Assembly: GCA_017480225.1 (NCBI GenBank)
Contig: JAFVBB010000014.1
Span: 117,311-181,310, forward strand
Length of the DNA: 64,000 bases
DNA from: Bacteroidales bacterium
GTDB taxonomy: Bacteria > Bacteroidota > Bacteroidia > Bacteroidales > P3
Direction of reading: 5' to 3'
Positions within the stretch are counted from its first letter, which is position 1; each line of letters begins with the position of its first letter. Shown one piece after another: positions 57,665 to 64,000 of the stretch. The notes beneath the pieces are model-generated. The model was not told the DNA's origin. It did no database searches and worked only from the letters and a program-made list of their open reading frames with translations. The translations under genes and the position numbers were made by a program.

Positions 57665-58468
57665 TTATTTGTTCAGTGCAAGCAGGGCGTCGACCGTAAC
57701 GAGCACCCCTATTGGTGTGCGTGCGCGTCTTTCGCGCATCATGTCGGCCAGTTCCTCGTCGGCAGGCATCTTCCTGGCAAGTCTGCGCCCCAGGTAGCTG
57801 CCTTGCAGTGCCTCCTGTGTGGCGTTTTTCAGCGCAATCAGCTGCTGGTCAGCCTTTGGCAGCGTCTCTTCCACCAGCAGGAAGTCCACGTATACCGGCT
57901 CATCCTGGCTCTCGGTTTTGTCGGCGGCAGGCTCGGCGGTGGGCTCGGCCTCTGCTATGGTCTCCTCTGCTGTGGTCGGTGCTGGCGACGTGGCTTCGTC
58001 GGCTTCTGTGTCGACCGCGGCTGGCTGGGCTTGTGGTGCGGGCATGGCCATGCGTGCCTTTCGGTACGGCTGCGTGGCTGGCTTGGCTGCCGGTTGCAGG
58101 GTTTCGACCACCTCCTGGGCCGGCACTATTGGCTCATCTTCGGCGACTGCCACCAGCTGCTGGCGGTTGCCGTCGTGACTGTTGTGCAGTGCAAGCGGCA
58201 TGATGGCCAGCGCCACGACAGCCGCTGCCGCAGCCCAGCGAAGTGCCATGGCGCGCGGCTGCCTGCCTGTGCCCGGCAATGGGCCGGTGTAGGTCGTTGC
58301 GGTGTCGGCCTCAAGCCTCGGCGCGTCGTTGTAGAGCCGAAGCTCTGCCGCCGCTTCGGGATGCTGTTCCAGCCAGCGCTCCACCTCCCGGCGCGAGGCT
58401 TCGTCGAGCTCGCCGTCGGCGTAGCTCACCAGCCATTGCTCATAGTTGCTGTCATTGATTTTCTCCAT
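57665..58468 (-). CDS. membrane anti-sigma-factor-like protein
   Basis: A 267-residue protein. The N-terminal 60 residues (YEQWLVSYADGELDEASRRE) look like the cytoplasmic sigma-binding part but lack the zinc-finger HxxxCxxC. One membrane segment follows (WAAAAAVVALAIMPLAL, about residues 79-95), and then a long proline/alanine/glutamate-rich periplasmic region. Its start overlaps the sigma gene end by 17 bp, the usual sign of a sigma/anti-sigma pair. Confidence 0.75.
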   Translation of the reverse strand: MEKINDSNYEQWLVSYADGELDEASRREVERWLEQHPEAAAELRLYNDAPRLEADTATTYTGPLPGTGRQPRAMALRWAAAAAVVALAIMPLALHNSHDGNRQQLVAVAEDEPIVPAQEVVETLQPAAKPATQPYRKARMAMPAPQAQPAAVDTEADEATSPAPTTAEETIAEAEPTAEPAADKTESQDEPVYVDFLLVEETLPKADQQLIALKNATQEALQGSYLGRRLARKMPADEELADMMRERRARTPIGVLVTVDALLALNK

Positions 58469-58946
58469 AGCCCATTTCGTTCAGTTGTTTGCGCATCTTC
58501 ACCCTTGCCCTGAAGAGGTACACTTGCACTTGGTCCACCGTGAGTCCGGTCAGCTCGCCTATCTCGCGGTAACTGTATCCCTGCACGTCGCGCAGTTCGA
58601 GAATGGCACGTTGCTGTGGTTGCAGGGTCTGCATTGAGCGTTGCAGGGCGTCGCGCAGGTCGAATGACTCGTTGGCTGGTGCCACCGTGTCGGCAGGCAG
58701 GCTTTGCGTGTAGCCGCGCTCGGTGGTGCGGCGGCGGAAGAGCATCATCAGCTGGCGCCATGTGGCGCCGAGGAGGTAAGGCTTCGCCCCTTCCGGCTCC
58801 ACCTCGCCGTGCTTCTTCCACAGGGCGGCCAGCGCCTCCTGCACGGCGTCCTCGGCGTCGGCCTGCGAGCCGCACACCCTCACCGCAAAGCGCGTCGCTT
58901 CGTCGGCCAGGCGTGGTGCCATCAGCGTATATTCCTTCGAGGTCAT
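58452..58946 (-). CDS. ECF sigma-70-family factor
   Basis: A 164-residue alternative sigma factor. Region 2 is seen in RFAVRVCGSQADAEDAVQEAL and region 4 in QPQQRAILELRDVQGYSYRE then IGELTGLTVDQVQVYLFRAR. ATG 58946 (MTSKEYTL) is chosen; the longer open frame upstream runs out of frame through the nitroreductase gene. It should direct its own operon, including the anti-sigma and the GIN-domain genes. Confidence 0.9.
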   Translation of the reverse strand: MTSKEYTLMAPRLADEATRFAVRVCGSQADAEDAVQEALAALWKKHGEVEPEGAKPYLLGATWRQLMMLFRRRTTERGYTQSLPADTVAPANESFDLRDALQRSMQTLQPQQRAILELRDVQGYSYREIGELTGLTVDQVQVYLFRARVKMRKQLNEMGYGENQ

Positions 58947-58990
58947 TCGGCTAATAGTTGCGCAAGGGGGCTTTTTTCTTACAGGAGGGC

Positions 58991-59017
58991 AAAAAAAAAG
59001 TGGCCTCGAGGCCACTT
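58991..59017 (-). terminator. terminator of the nitroreductase gene
   Basis: AAGTGGCC TCGA GGCCACTT (58998-59017) is a perfect hairpin. Read on the minus strand it is followed by nine T. Confidence 0.88.
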
Positions 59018-59023
59018 GCGGGG

Positions 59024-59566
59024 TTATTCCGCCCAGCGCACATAGTCTGGTTTGCGGGGCAGTGTGCGCGGCATCGGGCCTGCGGGGAAGCCTAGCGCCA
59101 CGTGGTCTATGCCCACATACCGCTCGTCTATGCCCAGCTGGCGCAGTATCTCCTTGCCTTCGGGGCTTTCGAACTCCTGCCTTGCGCGGTGCACCCAGCA
59201 CGAGGCCAGGCCGCAGGCCTGGGCTGCGTTGAGCAGGGTGGTGATCACCGAGCATCCGTCCTCCAGGTGGGTGGTTATCTCCGGGTCGGCCAGCACCAGC
59301 AGCACCACCGGGGCTCCGTAGAAGGGGTCGAACCCCTCGGCCGGGCGGCGCGGCGAGAGCGAGTGCCACACCTCGGCGTTCATGCGGCTCAGGCGGTCGC
59401 GCAGCTCGCGGTTGGTCACAGCCACTATCAGGGGGCTCTGCTTGCCGTGGCCGGTGGGGGCGTAGGTGCCAATCTCGCACACGCGCTCGATGACCTTGCG
59501 CGGCGGCATCTCCGGGCTGAACGAGCGGCACGAGCGGCGGCTCATCAGGCATTCTGTTGCTTCCAT
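59024..59566 (-). CDS. nitroreductase-family FMN protein
   Basis: A 180-residue flavoprotein of the nitroreductase fold. SRRSCRSFSPEMPPRKVIER at the N-terminus, APTGHGKQSPLIVAV (FMN phosphate contact), and EDGCSVITTLLNAAQACGLASC are typical, with VALGFPAG near the end. The family reduces nitroaromatics, quinones or flavin; the natural substrate is unknown. It starts 6 bp after the lipoprotein gene. Confidence 0.88.
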   Translation of the reverse strand: MEATECLMSRRSCRSFSPEMPPRKVIERVCEIGTYAPTGHGKQSPLIVAVTNRELRDRLSRMNAEVWHSLSPRRPAEGFDPFYGAPVVLLVLADPEITTHLEDGCSVITTLLNAAQACGLASCWVHRARQEFESPEGKEILRQLGIDERYVGIDHVALGFPAGPMPRTLPRKPDYVRWAE

Positions 59567-59572
59567 CGCGGC

Positions 59573-60016
59573 TTATTGTTTTAGGATTTGAAGCAGGCTC
59601 ACTATGGTCTGCACGGTCGAGGCCGTCTGTGTTACCTTCTCTGCCGTCAGCCCGCCAAGGCTGCTGGCGCTCAGCAGGCTGCCGATGAAGGAGTCGGCGT
59701 TGGCCGAGGTGATCAGGCCCGCGCTCGATGCGATGAGGCCGCTGGTGAACGACTTGCGGTAGTCGGCGTTGTCCTTGTTCTGCTGCAGCTGCGTGTAGGC
59801 GGTGGCCAGCGCAAGCGCGTTGCTCAGGTTGTTGCCCGTGGCAAGGTCGAGCTTGCCGTTGGTGTGGTAGCTGCTGTAGAGGCCCTGCACCGCCGTCCCG
59901 CAGGCGCGGCCCGAGGCGTTGGCCACCGAGTTGGCTCCGGCGCCGCCGAGAATGGAGCACGAGGCCGCCGTAAGCATCGCGGCCACACACACCAGGATCA
60001 CTGATAGACGTTTCAT
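59573..60016 (-). CDS. small lipoprotein of unknown function
   Basis: A 147-residue protein with a lipobox ending AASC (about residues 17-20). The mature part is low in charge and rich in serine, alanine and leucine (SGLIASSAGLITSANADSF, SLLSASSLGGLTAEKV), suggesting helical packing at the outer membrane. I do not recognise the family. A -7 box TACTTTTG lies at 60058-60051 on this strand. The nitroreductase gene follows after 6 bp. Confidence 0.65.
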   Translation of the reverse strand: MKRLSVILVCVAAMLTAASCSILGGAGANSVANASGRACGTAVQGLYSSYHTNGKLDLATGNNLSNALALATAYTQLQQNKDNADYRKSFTSGLIASSAGLITSANADSFIGSLLSASSLGGLTAEKVTQTASTVQTIVSLLQILKQ

Positions 60017-60050
60017 AATGCAATCTGTGTTTGTTGTGGTTAACAGGGTG

Positions 60051-60058
60051 CAAAAGTA
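60051..60058 (-). promoter_or_regulatory. promoter (-7) of the lipoprotein/nitroreductase pair
   Basis: The minus strand reads TACTTTTG, 34 bp before ATG 60016. The -33 box is weak. Confidence 0.5.
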
Positions 60059-60089
60059 CGAAAAAAAATCCACTGTGCGGGAATTTGTG

Positions 60090-60097
60090 TATCTTTG
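60090..60097 (+). promoter_or_regulatory. corA promoter (-7)
   Basis: TATCTTTG, 78 bp before ATG 60176, leaving a leader of about 70 nt that includes a hairpin and a Shine-Dalgarno site. Confidence 0.5.
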
Positions 60098-60142
60098 CAC
60101 TGTCGAACATAAGCCGATTAACGAATGTAGACCATTGTCGCA

Positions 60143-60172
60143 CAGGGCTGTGCCCTGCAAGAAAGGAGGTGA
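60143..60172 (+). promoter_or_regulatory. hairpin and strong Shine-Dalgarno site before corA
   Basis: CAGGGC (60143-60148) pairs with GCCCTG (60152-60157) over TGT. AAAGGAGGTGA at 60162-60172 follows 4 nt later, complementary to the 16S 3' end at nearly every base. GGAGG ends 6 nt before ATG 60176. Other genes here lack such sites. Confidence 0.7.
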
Positions 60173-60175
60173 AAA

Positions 60176-61105
60176 ATGATAGAGAAAATCGAATACCGGT
60201 CGCTTCAGTGGCTGGACATCACCAATCCGAGCGAGGCCGATTACAGCCTGCTGCTCGACGAGTTCCACTTCCACCCCCTCGACATTGAGGACTGCCGCGG
60301 CACCAACCAGCGGCCAAAGATAGACGAATACGACGACTATTACTTCCTCATCCTCCATTTCCCTTACCTTGACAAGGGCAACAAGTTCATCCGCATACGC
60401 GAGGTGAAGCTCTTCTGGGGCCGCGACTTCATCATCACCGTCGGCAAGGCCCACTGGGTGGTTAAGAAACTCTTCGACGAGATGCGCGACGACCTTGCCG
60501 AGGCCGACGAGGACGCACGCCTCATGATGGCCACCAGCGACCAGCTGCTCTACCACATCCTCAACCGCCTCATGCTCGAGACCAACACCCTGGTGCAGCG
60601 TATCGGCTCGGAGGTCGACGTGATCAACTACGACATCTTCAACCGCAAGGCTCGCAACATCATCGAGCAAATATCGGTGACGCGCCGCAACATCATCATG
60701 CTCAACACCACCTTCCGCCCGCAGCTGCGTGTGCTCCACCTGTTCGAGAGCGGCGGCATCAAGGGCTTCGTCGACCCCGAACTGATTGAGATGGACGACT
60801 ACTGGGGCAACATCCTCGACCAGTACCAGAAGATGTTCGACTCCATCGAGGACTACGGCGAGCTCATCGAGGGACTGTCGCAGACCTTCGACTCGCTGCT
60901 TACCAACCGCACCAACGAGATAATGCGCGTGCTCACCTACTTCTCCACCATCATGCTGCCGCTTACGGTGGTGACCGGCTTTTTCGGCATGAACGTGGAC
61001 TTCCCGTTCCCGATGGGGCACGCCACATTCTGGGTAATCCTCGGGGCGCTGGTGCTGATGACAGCCGCGCTGATTGTCTTCTTCCGCCGTCGCACGCGGC
61101 AGTGA
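60176..61105 (+). CDS. corA: CorA-type magnesium/cobalt transporter
   Basis: A 309-residue inner-membrane ion channel. The cytoplasmic N-terminal domain leads to a long helix (about residues 200-250) and two membrane segments at the C-terminus. The selectivity motif GMN is in GFFGMNVDFPF near residue 275, and the short basic tail RRRTRQ fits CorA. A metal-sensing role of the leader hairpin is possible but unproven. Palindrome copy 6 lies 55 bp after the stop. Confidence 0.93.
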   Translation: MIEKIEYRSLQWLDITNPSEADYSLLLDEFHFHPLDIEDCRGTNQRPKIDEYDDYYFLILHFPYLDKGNKFIRIREVKLFWGRDFIITVGKAHWVVKKLFDEMRDDLAEADEDARLMMATSDQLLYHILNRLMLETNTLVQRIGSEVDVINYDIFNRKARNIIEQISVTRRNIIMLNTTFRPQLRVLHLFESGGIKGFVDPELIEMDDYWGNILDQYQKMFDSIEDYGELIEGLSQTFDSLLTNRTNEIMRVLTYFSTIMLPLTVVTGFFGMNVDFPFPMGHATFWVILGALVLMTAALIVFFRRRTRQ

Positions 61106-61160
61106 TTTCCCCCGTCCCGGCCAGCCATGCAGACGGCGATGACTCCGTGTCAACACCGTC

Positions 61161-61242
61161 TGTTCTTCGATTGTTCTCCGATTGTTCTTCGATTGTTCTT
61201 CGATTTAATATCGAAGAACAATCGGAGAACAATCGAAGAACA
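61161..61242. repeat. 11-bp-unit palindrome, copy 6 (4+3 units)
   Basis: The left arm is E V E E (61161-61204), the centre TTAAT, and the right arm only E' V' E' (61210-61242). The outer three units pair perfectly, leaving one unpaired unit plus the centre as a 16-nt loop. The left flank CCGTGTCAACACCGTC is nearly the same as at copies 1 and 4; the right flank GACGGCCCTGG is shared with copy 4. It is the only copy between two co-directional genes. Confidence 0.97.
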
Positions 61243-61402
61243 GACGGCCCTGGTGCGGTGTTGGCGCGCTGTGCGGGGGTGCCGATTGGCGGCCTGGGGG
61301 CTCGCCACGGCAAAAATAATTGCGCCGCCGGGCAATAAGCGGGCTGCCGGAGCGTTTTAACAAACATTGACAAATGAAGAACACACACAAATATCACAAA
61401 GC

Positions 61403-63778
61403 ATGAGAAAACTGATCACCGCGCTGCTTGCGCTGCTGCCGCTGGCCTTGGCGGCGCAGACCGTGAGCGGCACCATCACCGATGCCTCGACCGGCGAGAC
61501 GCTCATCGGGGCCACCGTGCTCGACCTGGGCAGCGGCAAGGGCACGACGTCAAATGTGCACGGCCGCTACACGTTGACCCTCAAGGCCGACAGCGCGCAC
61601 CTGCGCTTCAGCTTCATCGGCTACCGGCCGGTGGAGCACACGGTGGCGCTTGTGGGGAACAGCAAGCTCGACGTGAGGCTGCAGCCCTCGGTCGAGCTGC
61701 AGGAGGTCACGGTCACCTCCGAGCGTGTGGCCTCGCCCACGGCCAGCCAGATGAGTGCCATCGAGGTGCCGGTGGAGCAGCTGAGGATGGTGCCGGTGAT
61801 TTTCGGCGAGGCCGATGTGCTGAAGGCCATACAGCTGCTGCCAGGCGTGCAGGGCGGCACCGAGGGCATGAGCGGCATCTACGTGCGCGGCGGCGGGGCC
61901 GACGAGAACCTCTTCCTGCTCGACGGCGTGCCCCTCTACAATGTGAACCACCTGGGCGGCTTCGTGAGCGCGTTCAACGGCGACGCCATCAAGAACGTCA
62001 CGCTCTACAAGGGCTCTTTCCCTGCGCGCTTCAGCGGGCGCATATCGAGCGTGCTCGACATCACCACCATCAACGGCAACGACAAGGAGTGGCACGGCGG
62101 CTTCTCGGTGGGTCTGCTCTCGGCCAAGGCCAGCGTGGAGGGACCCATCATCAAGGAGAAGACCACCCTGAGCCTCTCGCTACGGCGCACCTACGGCGAC
62201 CTGCTGCTGCAGCCGTTCATCATGGCTGCTGTGTCGAGCGAGAGCGACGGCAATTCGACCGCCAACGCGGGCTACTACTTCTACGACCTCAACGCCAAGC
62301 TGACGCACAAGTTCAGCGACCGCTCTCGGTTGTACTACATGTGGTATTCGGGCGACGACGAGGCGTACATGCGCGTGCGGACGAGGTATGACATGAGCGA
62401 GTCAGAGCACATCAGCCTCGGCTACCGCTGGGGCAACATGGCCACGTCGCTGCGCTGGAACTACGAGCTCACGCCGCGCCTTTTCATGAACCTCACGGGC
62501 TCCTACGCCCGCTACCGCCAGACGCTCAGTACGGGCATGGAGGAGCAGTGGCGCGAAATGGGGCGGATAGAGGAGATTAACGTGGACGTGAAGATGAACT
62601 CGGGCATCAGCGACCTGGCCGCGCGAGCCGACTTCGACTATGCCCCCTCGCCCGACCATGCCGTGAAGTTCGGCGCGAGCGCCACGCACCATCTGTTCAA
62701 GCCCCAGGTGCAGTCGTTCAAGGCGTCGGCCACCGGCGACTCCGCCTTATCGAGGAGGATAGGCGAGAACAACATTCCGGCCATGGAGTTCTCCCTCTAC
62801 GGCGAGGACGACTGGAGCATCAGCCCCATGTTCAAAATCAATGTGGGCCTGGCGGCCACGGGCTTCAGTGTGCAGGGCAAGTTCTACCCCTCGCTGCAGC
62901 CGCGTTTCAGCGGGCGCGTGCTGCTGACCGACGACCTTTCGGTCAAGGTGGGCTACAGCTACATGACGCAGTATATGCATCTGCTTTCGAACAGCAACAT
63001 TTCGCTGCCGAGCGACCTGTGGGTGCCGGTGACCGCCCGCATCGTGCCGATGAACAGCAACCAGGTGGCCGCGGGCATCTTCTACTCGTGGCGCTCGATT
63101 GTGGACTTCAGCGTGGAGGGCTACTACAAGACCATGGACAACCTGCTCGAGTACAAGTCGGGCGCCACCTTCCTGGGTGGCTCCGCCGGATGGGAGGACA
63201 TGGTGAGCATGGGCCGTGGCTGGGCCTACGGCGTGGAGTTCCTGGCTCAAAAGACAGTGGGCGACATCACCGGATGGGTGGGCTACACCTGGAGCCGCAC
63301 CATGAGGCTCTTTGACGCCCCAGGCGAGGAACTCAACAACGGCAATCCTTTCCCGGCCAAGTACGACCGCATACACGACATCTCCATCTCGCTGCAGTAC
63401 AAGCCCTCGTCGTCGTTCGACGCAGGCGTCACGTGGGTGTACAGCACCGGCAACACGGCCACCCTTGCCATGCAGTCGATAAGCAACGGCGGAGCCAACC
63501 CCAACGGCCTCCTGTCTGTGGACTTTGTGGAGAGCCGCAACAACTTCCGCCTGCCCGCCTACCACCGCATGGATGTGAGCGTGAACTTCCACAAGCAGAA
63601 AAAGCACGGAATACGCACCTGGAGCGTCAGCGTTTACAACCTCTACAACCGTCAGAATCCGTTCATCGTCTACCCGCGTGAGACCTACGACTACAGGAAC
63701 GGCGGCAGCTACACCGGGCTCTACCAGCGCTCGCTGTTCCCGATACTCCCTTCTGTGGCATACATTTACAAATTCTAA
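61403..63778 (+). CDS. TonB-dependent receptor with carboxypeptidase-like N-terminal domain
   Basis: A 791-residue outer-membrane receptor. After a signal peptide (MRKLITALLALLPLALAAQ) come a carboxypeptidase-regulatory-like domain (TVSGTITDASTGETLIGATV), a plug domain (IYVRGGGADENLFLLDGVPL) and a barrel ending SVAYIYKF. ATG 61403 is chosen for its signal peptide; the open frame begins at 61367. It is followed after 6 bp by a DUF4249 lipoprotein gene, a standard receptor/lipoprotein pair in Bacteroidota. The substrate is not predictable. Confidence 0.88.
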   Translation: MRKLITALLALLPLALAAQTVSGTITDASTGETLIGATVLDLGSGKGTTSNVHGRYTLTLKADSAHLRFSFIGYRPVEHTVALVGNSKLDVRLQPSVELQEVTVTSERVASPTASQMSAIEVPVEQLRMVPVIFGEADVLKAIQLLPGVQGGTEGMSGIYVRGGGADENLFLLDGVPLYNVNHLGGFVSAFNGDAIKNVTLYKGSFPARFSGRISSVLDITTINGNDKEWHGGFSVGLLSAKASVEGPIIKEKTTLSLSLRRTYGDLLLQPFIMAAVSSESDGNSTANAGYYFYDLNAKLTHKFSDRSRLYYMWYSGDDEAYMRVRTRYDMSESEHISLGYRWGNMATSLRWNYELTPRLFMNLTGSYARYRQTLSTGMEEQWREMGRIEEINVDVKMNSGISDLAARADFDYAPSPDHAVKFGASATHHLFKPQVQSFKASATGDSALSRRIGENNIPAMEFSLYGEDDWSISPMFKINVGLAATGFSVQGKFYPSLQPRFSGRVLLTDDLSVKVGYSYMTQYMHLLSNSNISLPSDLWVPVTARIVPMNSNQVAAGIFYSWRSIVDFSVEGYYKTMDNLLEYKSGATFLGGSAGWEDMVSMGRGWAYGVEFLAQKTVGDITGWVGYTWSRTMRLFDAPGEELNNGNPFPAKYDRIHDISISLQYKPSSSFDAGVTWVYSTGNTATLAMQSISNGGANPNGLLSVDFVESRNNFRLPAYHRMDVSVNFHKQKKHGIRTWSVSVYNLYNRQNPFIVYPRETYDYRNGGSYTGLYQRSLFPILPSVAYIYKF

Positions 63779-63784
63779 ACGGCT

Positions 63785-64000
63785 ATGAAAAAGACAACAA
63801 TAACCATAGTGCCACTGCTGGCGGCCATGCTGCTGGCGGCTTGCGAGAAAGAGATACACATCGACCTGGAAGACCAGCAGCCGCTGGTGGTGGCCCACTC
63901 ATTTGTGGAGGCCGGCAAGCCGGCCTCGGTCGTACTCACGCTGAGCAGCCCCATATTCGGCTACCATTCCAACGATTACTACTCAGCAACGGAATTCACC
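63785..64000 (+). CDS. DUF4249 lipoprotein, N-terminal part (3' cut by window)
   Basis: The first 72 residues of a lipoprotein: lipobox LLAAC (cysteine at about residue 20), then EKEIHIDLEDQQPLVVAHSF, VEAGKPASVVLTLSSPIF, which is the DUF4249 start. DUF4249 proteins pair with TonB receptors and probably sit at the outer membrane as the partner lipoprotein. The reading frame is intact to the window end. Confidence 0.8.
   Translation, partial: MKKTTITIVPLLAAMLLAACEKEIHIDLEDQQPLVVAHSFVEAGKPASVVLTLSSPIFGYHSNDYYSATEFT

Noticed and set aside
58452-60143. 563-codon minus frame joining the sigma factor to upstream sequence
   Set aside because: Only the last 164 codons resemble a sigma factor; the rest is out of frame with the nitroreductase and lipoprotein genes, so it is not a fusion.
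61161-61242. Palindromes read as ordinary terminators
   Set aside because: Five of six lie in divergent gaps where no transcript ends, none has a T run, and true terminators are present at the convergent gaps.

Overview
The window reads as about 64 kb of chromosome from a GC-rich (roughly 60 % by eye) member of the Bacteroidales. The evidence is Bacteroidota-type promoters (TTTG, 19-21 bp, TAnnTTTG), A-rich leaders that mostly lack Shine-Dalgarno sequences, two TonB-dependent receptors, a receptor/DUF4249 pair, lipid A genes, and three proteins with Por-type (type IX secretion) C-terminal sorting domains. The secretion machinery itself is not in the window. I saw no rRNA, tRNA, integrase, transposase or CRISPR array. 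Most of the window is housekeeping sequence, so the unusual signals sit mainly between genes.

Layout. 1-6390: the tex C-terminus, a WG-repeat protein, dihydroorotase, ADP-forming acetate-CoA ligase and an outer-membrane barrel. 6397-8701: an orphan vsr repair nuclease behind an unknown gene, diverging from a flavodoxin-fold reductase. 8786-13768: pheT, a RelE-type toxin-antitoxin pair and glnS on the minus strand. 14235-23339: a tight plus-strand run of DUF1599, DoxX-like, DUF4293, tsaE, rsfS, ftsH, cdsA, an RluA pseudouridine synthase and a C25 (gingipain-like) protease. 23422-26382: a PLP decarboxylase (probably arginine decarboxylase) and a DUF1015 protein with a cysteine cluster. 26826-32760: rfbB, guaA, a LysM/binding-protein fusion, a stand-alone lpxC, and lpxA. 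32842-37236: a minus-strand operon of Nudix-winged-helix regulator, VWA protein, macro-like protein, ADP-ribosylglycohydrolase and xylE-type sugar symporter. 37841-42885: two DUF3857/transglutaminase-like proteins and a C10 (streptopain-like) protease. 42953-48394: a histidine kinase, pyrG-mtnN-luxS and an aquaporin. 48394-53773: a barrel protein, a 1055-residue secreted beta-propeller-like protein, and tyrS. 53846-60016: an HMA protein, a TonB receptor, a GIN-domain/barrel protein, an anti-sigma and ECF sigma pair, a nitroreductase and a lipoprotein. 60176-64000: corA, a TonB receptor and the start of a DUF4249 lipoprotein.

The strongest unexplained signal is a family of six long palindromes (7781, 14042, 26548, 37507, 47982, 61161) built from 11-bp units of the type TGTTCTTCGAT. 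There are usually four units in direct array, a 5-nt centre, then four units in inverted array, giving 93 bp. Two copies have gained or lost one unit. Unit variants are often matched by the complementary variant in the other arm. Five of the six copies lie in divergent intergenic regions, and every divergent region longer than 160 bp in this window has one. None lies in a convergent region, and all seven convergent junctions carry ordinary terminators.

The second signal is the Nudix-VWA-macro-ADP-ribosylglycohydrolase-symporter operon. Its promoter is surrounded by repeated TGTGTAA-type operator half-sites, which suggests a self-regulated ADP-ribose or NAD-linked system joined to sugar uptake. 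Smaller oddities are an lpxC without the fabZ domain usual in this phylum, an eight-cysteine insert in DUF1015, and a near-perfect Shine-Dalgarno site in front of corA.
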